Shown: positions 16,510 to 29,113, counted from the stretch's first letter. The stretch: 64,000 nucleotides of DNA from Nocardia sienata NBRC 100364 (GCF_001613205.1 NZ_BDBX01000021.1:62001-126000); one strand, 5' to 3'. Numbers and translations: made by a program. Notes: generated by a model not told the origin, from the sequence alone.

Positions 16510-16746
16510 CGCGACGCCGAAGGCGGCGCCAAAAAACACAGCACCTTCACGAGCGAGCCCGCAACTCCACCTTTACGAAAGGTATGCCTGCCGTCATCGC
16601 TGTTGCTCGATCAACCCAACACCACCCCGAGTCGGCATGCAGACCGCGACCATCCGGCACCGACCGCGCACCTACCGGCACCGACCGCGCACCTTCGTCC
16701 ACTCCGGATGGTCCGCATCCCCCAGCGCCGGAAGCGCCGCAAACCA

Positions 16747-18180
16747 CTACAGCGGAATGTTCTTGTGGTGGCTGGCCCGGCAAGGCGCCGCCGCCAGCGC
16801 GGCCGCGATCTTGCTGCGCGTATGCGCCGGGTCGATCACCTCGTCGACCACCCCGATCGACACCGCCCGCTCCACCCCGCCGGCGATGGCTTCGTGTTCG
16901 GCGGTGAGGCGCTCGTGCAGAGCTTCCCGCTCTTCCTCCGGTGCGGCGGCCAGTGCCTTCTTGTGCAGAATTCCCACCGCCGCCTTCGCGCCCATCACCG
17001 CGACCTCCGACCCCGGCCAGGCGTAGACCGCGGTGGCACCCAGCGCACGGGCGTTCATGGCGATGTAGGCGCCGCCGTAGATCTTGCGGGTGACCAGCGT
17101 GACCCGCGGGACCCGGGCCTCGGCGAAGGCATGCAGCAGTTTCGCGCCGCGACGGACCACGCCGTCCCATTCCTGGCCGACGCCGGGCAGGTAGCCGGGG
17201 ACGTCGGTGATGACGACCAGCGGGATACCGAAGGCGTCGCAGAGACGGACGAACCGGGCGGCTTTCTCGGCGCTCTTGGAGTCCAGGCAGCCGCCCAGGC
17301 GCAGCGGGTTGTTGGCCAGGACGCCGACGGTGCGTCCGGCCAGGCGGCCGAGTCCGGTCACCATGGAGCGCGCGTAGCCGCCCTGCAGTTCTTCGAAGCT
17401 GGATTCGCCGTCGACATTGTCGAGGAGTTCGTGCACCAGCGGTTTGACGTCGTAGGCGCGTTTGGCCGAGGCCGGCAGCATGGCCTGCAGGTCGATATTG
17501 CCGTGCTCGGCGGCGAGGAGATCGAATTCGCCCGGTTCGGCGAACATCGAGACCAGCCGGCGGGCGCGGTGCACGGCGTCGGCTTCGTCGTCGGCGACGA
17601 TATGGGTGACGCCGGATTTCTTGCCGTGGGTTTCCGGGCCGCCGAGAGTGGCCATATCGACCTGTTCGCCGGTGACGCTGCGCACCACATCGGGTCCGGT
17701 GACGAAAACGCGACCCTCGGGCGCCATGATCACGATATCGGTGAGCGCGGGACCGTAGGCGGCGCCGCCGGCCGCGAAACCGAGTACCACCGAGATCTGG
17801 GGGACCCGGCCGGAGGCGCGGACCATGGCCTCGAAGACCAGACCGACCGCGTGCAGGGCCTCCACACCTTCGGCGAGCCGGGCACCACCGGAATGCCACA
17901 GCCCGACCACCGGCGCGCCGGAATCGATGGCCGCGTCGATCGCGTCGACGATATGCCGGCAGCCCTCCACGCCCATGGCGCCGCCCATCACGGTGGCGTC
18001 GGAGCAGTAGGCGACGGTGCGGACCCCGTCGACCTCACCGACGGCCGCGAGCACACCCGACTTGTCGCGCGCGTGCAACGGCAGCACCGTGCCGGGGTCG
18101 AAGAAGCGTTGGAGCCGCCCGAGGGGATCACGCGGATCGGTCGCAGTTTCCTGATGGCGGGCCGGAGCGATAGTGGTCAT
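16747..18180 (-). CDS. accD6: Acyl-CoA carboxylase beta subunit AccD6
   Basis: A 477-residue biotin-dependent carboxyltransferase that makes malonyl-CoA for FAS-II. The crotonase-like halves show oxyanion-hole glycines (VVGLWHSGGARLAEG, VVLGFAAGGAAYGPALTD) and, in the C-half, ITDVPGYLPGVGQEW and TRKIYGGAYIAMNARALGA. Length and position after kasA match M. tuberculosis AccD6, the last gene of the meromycolate operon. ATG at 18180 follows a GGAGAG ribosome site. The gap to kasA is 123 bp. Confidence 0.95.
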   Translation of the reverse strand: MTTIAPARHQETATDPRDPLGRLQRFFDPGTVLPLHARDKSGVLAAVGEVDGVRTVAYCSDATVMGGAMGVEGCRHIVDAIDAAIDSGAPVVGLWHSGGARLAEGVEALHAVGLVFEAMVRASGRVPQISVVLGFAAGGAAYGPALTDIVIMAPEGRVFVTGPDVVRSVTGEQVDMATLGGPETHGKKSGVTHIVADDEADAVHRARRLVSMFAEPGEFDLLAAEHGNIDLQAMLPASAKRAYDVKPLVHELLDNVDGESSFEELQGGYARSMVTGLGRLAGRTVGVLANNPLRLGGCLDSKSAEKAARFVRLCDAFGIPLVVITDVPGYLPGVGQEWDGVVRRGAKLLHAFAEARVPRVTLVTRKIYGGAYIAMNARALGATAVYAWPGSEVAVMGAKAAVGILHKKALAAAPEEEREALHERLTAEHEAIAGGVERAVSIGVVDEVIDPAHTRSKIAAALAAAPCRASHHKNIPL

Positions 18181-18303
18181 CGCGTTCTCTCCTCGAAAAT
18201 GTGCGCCCGAAACGCGGGCCACTTGGTGTCGAAGCCCGGACGGGGCCGCCCGGAAGAACCCGGCGGCCCCGTCTATGGGTCGTCGAACAGTTCGGGCGGA
18301 CCG

Positions 18304-19554
18304 TCAGGCCCGGCCGAAGGCGAGCGCCACATTGTGCCCACCGAAACCGAACGAATTGTTGATCGCGTACTCGATCTCCTGGCGCCGGGCTTCGCCCTTC
18401 ACCACGTCGAGGTCGATCTCAGGATCCTGGTTGTCCAGGTTCAGGGTGGGCGGCACGATACCGTCCCGGATCGCCAGCACGGTGAGCACGGACTCCAGCG
18501 CACCGACGGCGCCGATGGAATGTCCGAGCGCCGATTTGGGCGCGTAGACCGAGGCGTGGGTGCCGACGGCCTTGTTGATCGCCTTCGCCTCGGCAGTGTC
18601 GCCGATGGGGGTGGCGGTGGCGTGGGCGTTGATATGGGTGATGTCCTGCTTGGACAGACCCGCGGTCTGCATGGCCCGGGTCATGGCGCGGGCGGCGCCC
18701 GTGCCCTCGGGGTCCGGTGCGACCAGGTGGAAGCCGTCGGAGGTGATACCGGCGCCCAGCAGCCGGGCGTGGATGGTGGCACCGCGCGCCTTGGCGTGCT
18801 CCTCGGTTTCGATGACCATGAGCGCGCCGGCTTCGCCGAAGACGAAGCCGTCACGGTCCTTGTCGAAGGGACGCGAAGCGCCCTTCGGGTCGTCGTTGCG
18901 GGTGCTCATCGCCCGCATCATGGTGAAGGCGGCGATCGGCACGGCGTCGATGAAACCTTCGACACCACCGGTGACGACCATATCGGCATCGCCCATGACG
19001 ATCATGCGCCACGCGTTGGCGATACCTTCCGAGCCCGACGAGCACGCCGAGACCGGAGTGACCACTCCTGCCCGGGCCTTCAGTTCGAGACCGACGACGG
19101 CGGACGGCCCGTTCGGCATGACCATCTGAACAGCGAGCGGGGAGATCTTGCGATATCCGCCGTTCTTCAGTTTGTCGACCGAATCGATGAGCGCGTCACC
19201 GCCACCCAGTCCAGTGCCGATGGCCACACCCAGCCGCTCCGGATCGACTTCCGGGCTGCCCGCATTGCGCCAGACCTCACGGCCGAGCACGGTCGCGAGC
19301 TGCTCGACATAGGCCATCCGGCGGGTCTCGACCCGGCTCAGCAGGCTGTCGGGACGAACCTTCAGATGGCCGCCGATGCGGACCGGTAGGTCGTATTCCT
19401 CGACGAAGGAATCCTCGAGAACGTCTATACCGCTCTCGCCGTTGAGGAGACCCTTCCACGTCGCATCGACGTCACCCGCGATCGACGTGGACGCCGCCAG
19501 GCTCGTGACGACGACATTCGGGAAGTTCCCGTTCAAGGTGGAAGGAGTGGTCAC
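18304..19554 (-). CDS. kasA: Beta-ketoacyl-ACP synthase KasA (FAS-II)
   Basis: A 416-residue condensing enzyme that elongates meromycolate chains on AcpM. The catalytic triad is C171 ([10 protein letters not shown]), H311 ([12 protein letters not shown]) and H345 ([10 protein letters not shown]), with K340; numbering and length equal those of M. tuberculosis KasA. The C-terminal [15 protein letters not shown] closes the fold. Only one synthase gene is present here, whereas M. tuberculosis has kasA and kasB in tandem. It is 10 bp downstream of acpM. Confidence 0.95.
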   Translation of the reverse strand: MTTPSTLNGNFPNVVVTSLAASTSIAGDVDATWKGLLNGESGIDVLEDSFVEEYDLPVRIGGHLKVRPDSLLSRVETRRMAYVEQLATVLGREVWRNAGSPEVDPERLGVAIGTGLGGGDALIDSVDKLKNGGYRKISPLAVQMVMPNGPSAVVGLELKARAGVVTPVSACSSGSEGIANAWRMIVMGDADMVVTGGVEGFIDAVPIAAFTMMRAMSTRNDDPKGASRPFDKDRDGFVFGEAGALMVIETEEHAKARGATIHARLLGAGITSDGFHLVAPDPEGTGAARAMTRAMQTAGLSKQDITHINAHATATPIGDTAEAKAINKAVGTHASVYAPKSALGHSIGAVGALESVLTVLAIRDGIVPPTLNLDNQDPEIDLDVVKGEARRQEIEYAINNSFGFGGHNVALAFGRA

Positions 19555-19564
19555 GGTTTCGGCC

Positions 19565-19867
19565 CTACTCGGCGTTGTCGAACTTGGCCTTGAGCTCGGC
19601 GGCGGTGTCCGCGTTCTCCGCCTCGAGCTTCTGGATGTAGGCGACGGCGTCGCCGACGGTCTTCAGGCTGGCCAGATCCTCGTCCGGGATCTTGGCCCCG
19701 TACTTGTCCTCGGTCTGAACCGCGATCTCGACCATGGACAGCGAGTCGATGTCCAGGTCATCGACGAAGGACTTCTCGACGGTCACCTCGGAGGGTTCGA
19801 TACCCGTAACCTCTTCGATGATCTTGCCGAGTTCCTCGACGATTTGTTCCTGGGTCAGAGCGGCCAC
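19565..19867 (-). CDS. acpM: Meromycolate acyl carrier protein AcpM
   Basis: A 100-residue acidic carrier protein. The phosphopantetheine serine is S42 in [21 protein letters not shown]-terminal extension (about 80-100, [20 protein letters not shown]) beyond the usual 75-80-residue ACP fold is typical of AcpM of mycolate-making bacteria. It shuttles acyl chains between FabD and KasA, encoded on either side. GTG start, preceded by AAGGGAG. Confidence 0.95.
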   Translation of the reverse strand: MAALTQEQIVEELGKIIEEVTGIEPSEVTVEKSFVDDLDIDSLSMVEIAVQTEDKYGAKIPDEDLASLKTVGDAVAYIQKLEAENADTAAELKAKFDNAE

Positions 19868-19997
19868 TTCGTGGCTCCCTTCTTGTTTTTCTCGGTAGGG
19901 CTTCTACATATTTCTTCGGGCCGAGACGACGCACGGTTACGTCGGCTCGGTGCCGTACTCCCGTCGAGGGTTCGTCGGAAACACGGCCGTAGGCAAG

Positions 19998-20912
19998 CTA
20001 GCCGGAGCTCGTGAGCTCGGCGAGCGCGGGGATGTCTTCCGGGGTCTTCAGCGCCAGGTTCGAGGTGCCTTTGAGTTCCCGTTTGGCAATGCCGACGAGG
20101 GTTCCCGCCGGTGGCAGCTCCGCCACCGCCGAGACGCCGGCCTGCCGGACGGTTTCGGTGCACAGGTCCCACCGGACGGGCCGGGTGACCTGCGCGGCGA
20201 GCTTGGCCACCGCGTCCGCGCCGGACTCGACCGGCTTGCCGTCGGCGTTCGACAGCAAGGGGCGAGTCGGCTCGTGCGGGGTGATCTCGGCGATCGCCGC
20301 CGCTACCGCCTTTTGGGCGGGAGCCATGAACTCGGTATGGAATGCGCCCGCCACGGGAAGCGCCCGCACCCGGGCCTTCTCCGGCGGATTCGCGGCCAGT
20401 TCGGCCAGTGCGTCCAGGCGTCCCGCTGCCACGATCTGACCGGTGGCGTTGCGGTTGGCCGGGACCAGTTCCAGTTCTTCGAGCCGTGCCAGCACAGCGG
20501 CCTCGTCGCCGCCGAGCACCGCGGACATACCGGTCGGCTCCAGCGCGCACGCCTTCGCCATTTCGGCACCGCGGATGGCTGCCAGCGTAACTGCTTGGTC
20601 GGCGGAGATCACGCCGGCGACCGCCGCGGCGGCGAGTTCACCCACCGAGTGGCCGGCCACGATGGTATCGGCCGGCACCCGCTGATCGCCGATCTCGGCG
20701 AAGGCGAGCAGTGCGGCAGCCACCACGAGCGGCTGCGTCACCGCGGTGTCGGTGATCTCTTCAGCGGTCGCTTCGGTCCCGAGCCGGATCAGATCCAGAC
20801 CGGATTCCTTCGACCACAGTGCGAGGCGGTCACGAGCGCCGGGCAGGTCGAGCCAAGGCGCGAGCATGCCGGGTGTCTGAGAGCCCTGTCCAGGGGCGAA
20901 CAACGCGATCAC
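19998..20912 (-). CDS. fabD: Malonyl-CoA:ACP transacylase FabD
   Basis: A 304-residue enzyme that loads malonyl groups onto AcpM. Motifs: GQGSQTPGM (7-15), the nucleophile elbow GHSVGE near residue 91, and the catalytic histidine in GAFHTEFMAPAQ near 196. The GTG start gives MIALFAPGQGSQ as in mycobacterial FabD. It is the first gene of the fabD-acpM-kasA-accD6 operon; the gap to acpM is 130 bp. Confidence 0.95.
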   Translation of the reverse strand: MIALFAPGQGSQTPGMLAPWLDLPGARDRLALWSKESGLDLIRLGTEATAEEITDTAVTQPLVVAAALLAFAEIGDQRVPADTIVAGHSVGELAAAAVAGVISADQAVTLAAIRGAEMAKACALEPTGMSAVLGGDEAAVLARLEELELVPANRNATGQIVAAGRLDALAELAANPPEKARVRALPVAGAFHTEFMAPAQKAVAAAIAEITPHEPTRPLLSNADGKPVESGADAVAKLAAQVTRPVRWDLCTETVRQAGVSAVAELPPAGTLVGIAKRELKGTSNLALKTPEDIPALAELTSSG

Positions 20913-21040
20913 GTACCTAAGAAAACACTGTGAGACCGCATTTGCGAGATGTCGACGTGGATGAAGCTTGCCGACGGCTTTTGTATGGTCCCCACAAAAG
21001 CCCGCGTGTGGTGTCCGGATCGACCGAATCGGGGCCGGCG

Positions 21041-22375
21041 TTACAGCCCGTCTTTGTCCAATGGGACAAAAGAGTCCTCTGAGGTTTGTGATGACGATTC
21101 GTTACGTGTTCGTGTCAAACGACCCACTGTGGCGGCGATTCGTAACACATACGCATCCCGCGGATTGAGCGGATCACGACCGGTTACTTCCCCGATCCGC
21201 TTCAGGCGATACCGCACAGTATTTGGATGAACGTACAGTTGACGCGCGCACATCTCGACCGCACCGCCGCATTCCAGGTAGGCATCCAGGGTGTCCGCAA
21301 GGGCGGAACCGGCAGAAGCCAACGGAAGGACAAGGTACTCGACGAGAGCGTCGACCGCAGCTCGATCGCCGAGCAGCGCCCGTTCGGGCAGTAATTCCAT
21401 GGCGTGAACAGGGCGTGGCGCCTCCCGCCAACCGATCACCGCTTCCATCCCGGCCAGCGCCTCCAGGGCGCTGCTGTGCGCGGCCCCCAGGGTGCGCGTG
21501 GTCGGCCCGATCACCACCGGGCCGTCCGAGAATGCCTCGGTGAGCAGATCGGCCATGAACGGCGAGGTGTGCAGCGCATCGCCCAGCGGCCCACTCACCA
21601 CCATCACCAGCCGCGCCCCCTGCACCACCGCCAGGGCCGCCCGGCCGTGCCGGGCCGCGATGGTGTGCACCGCGCCGACCACCGACACACCCTGATCCCG
21701 CGGCGGTGTACCCACCAGCACCGTTGCGGGGGCGGTCGCGTCCCAGTTCAGCGTGGCCGCCCGGGAAAGCATGTCGGGACCGGTGTCACCGCGCACCACC
21801 GCGTCCACCACCAGCGCCTCGAGCCGGGTATCCCAGGCGCCCCGGGATTCGGCCGCGCTGGCGTACACCGAGGCGGCCGCGAAACCGAGCTCGCGCCCGT
21901 ACCGCAGGACCGCCTCGGTGAGGGCGACCAGTTGCCGGTCGTTACGCGCCAGTGCGGGCAGCCACTGTTCGAAGAACTCCATGGCCACCCGCACCATGTC
22001 CACGGTCTGGCGCAGCGTCAGCCGCCGCGCCAGATCCTGCGGGATGACCTGGAAGGCGTCCAGGCTGAACCGGATATCGCTATCCGGGTCCTGGAGCCAT
22101 TCCAGGAAGTTGACCACCGCGGTCTGCACCAGCATCTGCACGCCGGCGCGCTGCGCGGCGTCCAGGTCGGCGAAGAACGGCAACCGGTCCTGCATCGACC
22201 CCACGGCCTCGGTGGACAGCCGCCCGGAGAACTGCTTGACCCGTTTGAGCAGTGTGTCCGGTAAGGGGTCGCGGGTCTGCCGGTTCGGCGACAGCGCGCC
22301 GGTCGGCAGGTACACCTCGTGCTCGCTGGAGCCTTCGGAGACCCGGCGCGGCCGCGGTGGTCTGCGTTCGATCAT
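21041..22375 (-). CDS. PucR-type transcriptional regulator of the fabD operon
   Basis: A 444-residue regulator (Rv2242 type). The C-terminal PucR helix-turn-helix covers about 380-425 (LDAYLECGGAVEMCARQLYVHPNTVRYRLKRIGEVTGRDP, read in parts); the middle is a GGDEF-like ligand region. Homologues next to fabD in Streptomyces (FasR, SCO2386) activate the fatty-acid operon, so it probably controls fabD-acpM-kasA-accD6 just downstream. The ATG at 22375 lies 10 bp after the aceE stop. Confidence 0.88.
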   Translation of the reverse strand: MIERRPPRPRRVSEGSSEHEVYLPTGALSPNRQTRDPLPDTLLKRVKQFSGRLSTEAVGSMQDRLPFFADLDAAQRAGVQMLVQTAVVNFLEWLQDPDSDIRFSLDAFQVIPQDLARRLTLRQTVDMVRVAMEFFEQWLPALARNDRQLVALTEAVLRYGRELGFAAASVYASAAESRGAWDTRLEALVVDAVVRGDTGPDMLSRAATLNWDATAPATVLVGTPPRDQGVSVVGAVHTIAARHGRAALAVVQGARLVMVVSGPLGDALHTSPFMADLLTEAFSDGPVVIGPTTRTLGAAHSSALEALAGMEAVIGWREAPRPVHAMELLPERALLGDRAAVDALVEYLVLPLASAGSALADTLDAYLECGGAVEMCARQLYVHPNTVRYRLKRIGEVTGRDPLNPRDAYVLRIAATVGRLTRTRNESSSQTSEDSFVPLDKDGL

Positions 22376-22385
22376 CGAACCGCCG

Positions 22386-25238
<2,853 letters not shown>

Positions 25239-25439
25239 AACTGCTCCTCGTACAGGGGGTGGTCGAGCTGATGGCTGCGGTGACCCCGAGCGGCCCGCTG
25301 GTGTGCGGATCACTCGTGACGACTTTCACGGGCGCGCTCGCATCCTCGCGTGGCGCGTCCCACATCATCATGTCAGCCGCCGATCCAGTACCGTTCGACA
25401 GGCACGTCTCACTGCGGTTACCGAGGAGTCGGGAGGACG

Positions 25440-25994
25440 ATGGAAGGGCTGGACCCGCGCCGGTTCGGGCTGGTCTGCGCCGCGACGGCCCTGGTGGCAG
25501 GCGCCGCCGTGGCCGGCTGCGCGCAGCAGGTCGAAGGAATCGCGACGCCGAACGCCGCCGAGGCGACCTCCTATCGGGAATACGCCTCGTCCTCGTCCGC
25601 CGCCGCCACCTCGTCGCAGATCGCGGCCGCCCGGGACAAGGCCATCTCCGACAACTGCACCCTCTTCCCAGGCACCACCGGGGTCGGGGTGAGCAAGTAC
25701 AACGAGTTCGTCGACGCCCACGACAACGACGCCCCCGACTACGACGCCAAACGCGAAGGTGCCGTCACCGCACTCGAGGACGCCGCCAACCAGGTCGAAG
25801 GCGGAGTGAACACCGCGGGCGCGCAGTTGCCGGAGGAGCTGCGGACGAAGTTCATCGCCTACGTCGACTCCGCCCGGGCCCTCGCCCAGGCCACCCGGGA
25901 CATGACCTACACCTCCCCCGTCGGACCGCTCAACGACGCCAGCAAGCGCGTCAACGACGCGCGCAACGCGGTACGCGATGCCTGCCCCAAGTAA
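25440..25994 (+). CDS. Secreted lipoprotein of unknown function
   Basis: A 184-residue protein with a lipoprotein signal peptide: LVCAATALVAGAAVAGC, lipobox VAGC, lipidated Cys near residue 27. A Ser/Ala-rich linker follows, then a mostly helical domain (about 65-184) containing two further cysteines, NCTLFPG and the C-terminal DACPK, likely a disulphide. The position between aceE and the DUF3052 gene matches Rv2240c in M. tuberculosis. ATG at 25440 follows GGGAGG. Function unknown. Confidence 0.8.
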   Translation: MEGLDPRRFGLVCAATALVAGAAVAGCAQQVEGIATPNAAEATSYREYASSSSAAATSSQIAAARDKAISDNCTLFPGTTGVGVSKYNEFVDAHDNDAPDYDAKREGAVTALEDAANQVEGGVNTAGAQLPEELRTKFIAYVDSARALAQATRDMTYTSPVGPLNDASKRVNDARNAVRDACPK

Positions 25995-26123
25995 CCCGGA
26001 TCGCCCGTCACCAGCGGTTTCGGACGACATAGAAAATTAGACCCACCCGATCGGCTTGCGTTAGGGCCGATAACCATGTTCGCTTGCAGATATCTGTAGT
26101 CGGGAGTTGAGGAGGACGCCACC

Positions 26124-26546
26124 GTGGTCGCCGCGGCGGACGATCAGAATTTCGCTCAGAAGCTTGGCATCACCCACGGAATGGTTGTCCAGGAGCTGGG
26201 CTGGGACGAGGACACCAACGACGACCTCCGGGCCGACGTCGAGGAGACCTCCGGCAGTGAACTGCTGGACGAGGACTCCGACGAGGTCATCGATGTCGTC
26301 CTGCTGTGGTGGCGGGACGGCGACGGGGACCTGGTCGACGAACTGATGGAGGCGATCGGCCCACTCGCCGACGACGGCTTCATCTGGGTGCTCACCCCCA
26401 AGACCGGTAACGCCGGCCATGTCGATCCCAGTGAGATCGCCGAGGCCGCACCCACCGCGGGGCTCACCCAGACCTCCGCCATCAAACTCGGTGAATGGTC
26501 CGCCAGCCGTCTGGTGCAGCCCAAGGCCCCCACCAAGCAGCGCTGA
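26124..26546 (+). CDS. DUF3052 family protein (Rv2239c type)
   Basis: A 140-residue acidic soluble protein. It matches the actinobacterial DUF3052 pattern: AQKLGITHGMVVQELGWDED, IDVVLLWWRDGDGDLVDELMEA and FIWVLTPKTGNAGHVDPSEIAEAAPTAGL in consecutive parts. Function unknown. GTG start with GAGGAGG upstream. It is followed 65 bp later by ahpE, the pairing seen in mycobacteria. Confidence 0.88.
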   Translation: MVAAADDQNFAQKLGITHGMVVQELGWDEDTNDDLRADVEETSGSELLDEDSDEVIDVVLLWWRDGDGDLVDELMEAIGPLADDGFIWVLTPKTGNAGHVDPSEIAEAAPTAGLTQTSAIKLGEWSASRLVQPKAPTKQR

Positions 26547-26611
26547 GCCGCCCATAGCTGTCCGCGCATCCCGCCACCGGGGTGCGCGCACCCGAGATTT
26601 GGAGGATCCCC

Positions 26612-27076
26612 ATGCCCCTCGAGGTCGGTGCCCAGGCGCCGGAGTTCACCCTCAAGGACCAGAACAATCAGGAAGTCTCGCTGTCGGACTACCGCGGCGA
26701 GAAGAACGTCCTGATCGTGTTCTACCCGCTCGCGTTCACCGGCATCTGCCAGGGCGAGCTGTGCAAGGTCCGCGACGAACTGCCGCGGTTCCAGAACGAC
26801 AACACCGAGATCCTCGCGATCTCCGTCGGCCCCCCGCCCACCCACAAGATCTGGGCGGCCGAACAGGGCTACACCTTCCCGCTGCTGTCGGACTTCTGGC
26901 CGCACGGCGCGGTGGCCCAGCAGTACGGCGTCTTCAACGACGTGACGGGTTTCGCCAACCGCGGCACCTTCGTCGTCGACCGCGAGGGAATCATCCGTTT
27001 CGCGGAGATGAACGGCCCCGGAGAGCCCCGTGACCAGGCGGCTTGGGAGAAAGCGCTCGCCGCGCTAGATTCATAG
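26612..27076 (+). CDS. ahpE: One-cysteine peroxiredoxin AhpE
   Basis: A 154-residue thioredoxin-fold peroxidase that reduces hydroperoxides. The peroxidatic Cys is C46 in FYPLAFTGICQGELC, where the usual P-x-x-x-T-x-x-C spacing is kept; a second Cys at 51 is close by. In M. tuberculosis AhpE (Rv2238c) recycling uses mycothiol and mycoredoxin. ATG at 26612 follows GGAGGA. A hairpin terminator follows at 27083. Confidence 0.95.
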   Translation: MPLEVGAQAPEFTLKDQNNQEVSLSDYRGEKNVLIVFYPLAFTGICQGELCKVRDELPRFQNDNTEILAISVGPPPTHKIWAAEQGYTFPLLSDFWPHGAVAQQYGVFNDVTGFANRGTFVVDREGIIRFAEMNGPGEPRDQAAWEKALAALDS

Positions 27077-27082
27077 ACCGTT

Positions 27083-27103
27083 CCCCCGGACACGCTCCGG
27101 GGG
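27083..27103 (+). terminator. Hairpin terminator between ahpE and tRNA-Val
   Basis: CCCCCGGA (27083-27090), loop CACGC, TCCGGGGG (27096-27103): a perfect 8-bp stem starting 7 bp after the ahpE stop. There is no U-tract, as is usual in actinobacteria. Confidence 0.7.
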
Positions 27104-27107
27104 ACCC

Positions 27108-27182
27108 GGGCGTATAGCTCAGCGGTAGAGCTCTGGTTTTACACACCAGCGGTCGGGGGTTCGAACCCCTCTGCGCCCACCA
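27108..27182 (+). tRNA. tRNA-Val (anticodon UAC)
   Basis: The cloverleaf is complete: acceptor GGGCGTA pairs with TGCGCCC (27172-27178), D-arm AGCTC...GAGCT, anticodon stem CTGGT/ACCAG with loop TTTACAC (anticodon TAC), T-arm GGGGTTCGAACCCC. The CCA end is encoded (27180-27182). It starts 4 bp after the terminator stem, and a degraded gene begins 2 bp after its CCA. Confidence 0.97.
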
Positions 27183-27184
27183 AT

Positions 27185-27853
27185 ATGAGCACAGCACAGA
27201 GGTACCTGTGATTCGCGGGAATCGAAGCGCACGGGTCCTCACCCAGCTATGAACTACTCGGTTCGGGCATAGCCGGCAACTCCGAGATCCTGGTGCTCAT
27301 CGACCGGCTTCCGGAGCAGAAGCGGCAACCGAACCTCGTCTTGGCCGCGACCCGCCACCACGGTGGACCCCCCCACTCGTACTCGGCGTTGCGGACATGG
27401 ATGCTCGACAACTGGTCCACCGTGGAACAGACCGCGCCCACCCGCTCCACCCGGACGAACGAAGCCGGCCGGGACGCAGTGCCGCTACCTCTGCTCGGGC
27501 TGATCGAGGGGCCGCTGTCTCTCATCGAGGTCGGCGCATCCGGCGGCCCGTGCCTCTACCCGGACCGCTACAGCTACCGCTACGACGAACACCAACAGAT
27601 CGACCCGGCAGCGGGGCCGTCGCCGGTCCTGCCGGCCTGTGCCACCACCGGCAGCCCACCCCTACCCGAGAAGCTTCCCACCATCGCATACCGCGCCGGT
27701 ATCGATCTCGACCCGCTCGACGTCGCCGACGACGGCATGGCCTGGTTCGACAGCCTCATCTGGCCCGAACACCACATCCGCATCTGCACTCGGCGCGTGG
27801 TGCGGTCACACCCGTCCGGACCACGACCTCGCGAAGGGCGACCGAACCCTTAG
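27185..27853 (+). pseudogene. Broken DUF2332 family gene abutting the tRNA
   Basis: From ATG 27185 the frame reads MSTAQRYL, then TGA at 27209-27211, then FAGIEAHGSSPSYELLG and onward without another stop: SEILVLIDRLPEQKRQPNLVLAATRHHGG, IEGPLSLIEVGASGG, YRAGIDLDPLDVADDGMAWFDSLIWPEH. These are DUF2332 features. The TGA stands where the family has Arg or a similar residue before FA, consistent with CGA to TGA. The C-terminus stops about 130 residues early, after an apparent frameshift near 27785 (the alternative frame gives DHDLAKGD, like the family's LVRGD). A GTG at 27293 could still give a 186-residue fragment. Its stop overlaps the convergent MFS gene. Confidence 0.7.
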
Positions 27854-29097
27854 GCGTGCACGTACCGGTCCTGCTCCCGTTCGGCCCGCTCGGATTTCGC
27901 GCCATGGCGCAGGTACGGGGAGCGCAGGGCCGGCAGAATCGCGGCGACCGCGAGTACAGCGAGCACGATTCCGAGGACCAGCGGCGCCCGGAGTCCGTGG
28001 CCGGGCAGGAGGCTCGAACCGACGGCCGAGCCGAGGATCACGCCGAGTGTGATGAAGGAGGTGTGCACCGTGTTCACCAGGACCCCTGTGCCGCCCGCGC
28101 GCTGCACCCGCACGGCCATGGCCGGGTTCATCGTCACGCCGACGAGCCCGATCCCGAGCATGAACACCACCGCCGCGGGCTTGAAATCGGTCCAGGCGGC
28201 GAAACCGGTGAGGAACACGATATTGAGCAGTGTGCCGATCAGCAGCGTGGCGACGGTGTGGCGATCGGCGAAGCGGCCCACGACGGCATTGCCGACCACC
28301 GTCGCGGCACCGTAGGCCAGAAGCAGCAGGGGCACCGCGCTTTCGGCGAATCCGCTGATCCGGGTGAGTACCGGGGTGAGGAAGCTGAAGACGGAGAAGG
28401 TCGCGCCGATGATCAGCGTGCTGGAGACGAGAGCGAGCAGCAGTTGGGGGCGGCGGAAAGCGCGGAGTTCGGCGGCCGGTGACGCGGCAACTGTGTCGTC
28501 TCCGGCGCCCGGCCGGCCCGGGTCGCGGACGAAGGCCAGGGTGAGGGCGGCGGCGAACGCGGTGAGCACGGCCACCGTCCAGAAGGCCGCCTGCCAGCCG
28601 AGGCGGCCACCGATGAAGGTGGCCAGCGGCAGTCCGAGCAGGGTGCCCAGCATGAGTCCGCTCATCGCCACGGATACCGCGCGGCCCCGGAACTGTTCGT
28701 CGACCAGCCGCATGCACAGCGATACCGCGAGACCGAAGAATGCCTGGGCGGCGACACCGGTGACGATCCGGGCGACGACCATCACCGCGTACGAGGAGGC
28801 AAGGGCCGCCATGAGGTTTCCGGCGAGGAAGATCGCGAAGACGATCATGAGCGCGGGTTTCGGGGAAATCCGCAGCAGCGCCGCGACGAGTACCGGGCCG
28901 CCGAGCGCCATGGCGGCGGCGAAAACCGTGACCAGGTAGCCGATTCGGTCGATACCGGTGTGCAGGCTCTCGGCCAGTTGCGGCATCAGGCCGGCGACCG
29001 CGAATTCGCTGGTCACCATGGCGAAAATGCCTGCGGCCAGAACGTAGACGGCGGCCGGGACCGCGGCGGTGCGCGCGGCGGGGAGGGTCGGTGGCAC
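27850..29097 (-). CDS. MFS drug-efflux transporter (DHA1 type)
   Basis: A 415-residue transporter with 12 predicted membrane helices. The DHA1 motifs are visible: RIVTGVAAQAFFGLAVSL for motif B and GLMLGTLLGLPLATFIGGRLGWQAAFW for the antiporter motif C region; VTSEFAVAGLMPQLAESL in helix 1 is typical of the AraJ/Cmx-like group. It likely exports a toxic compound by proton antiport. It lies 77 bp downstream of a TetR gene on the same strand with an operator-like palindrome between them. Confidence 0.88.
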   Translation of the reverse strand: MPPTLPAARTAAVPAAVYVLAAGIFAMVTSEFAVAGLMPQLAESLHTGIDRIGYLVTVFAAAMALGGPVLVAALLRISPKPALMIVFAIFLAGNLMAALASSYAVMVVARIVTGVAAQAFFGLAVSLCMRLVDEQFRGRAVSVAMSGLMLGTLLGLPLATFIGGRLGWQAAFWTVAVLTAFAAALTLAFVRDPGRPGAGDDTVAASPAAELRAFRRPQLLLALVSSTLIIGATFSVFSFLTPVLTRISGFAESAVPLLLLAYGAATVVGNAVVGRFADRHTVATLLIGTLLNIVFLTGFAAWTDFKPAAVVFMLGIGLVGVTMNPAMAVRVQRAGGTGVLVNTVHTSFITLGVILGSAVGSSLLPGHGLRAPLVLGIVLAVLAVAAILPALRSPYLRHGAKSERAEREQDRYVHA

Positions 29098-29113
29098 GGG
29101 AAGCTCTCCTCGG

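Noticed and set aside
16654..16694. Two copies of a 20-bp sequence as a CRISPR or tandem array
   Set aside because: Only two units with a 1-bp gap and no spacers; at most a small direct repeat.
16603..19389. A 928-codon open frame on the plus strand
   Set aside because: It lies antisense to accD6 and kasA, which have full motifs; it is an effect of GC-rich codon bias.
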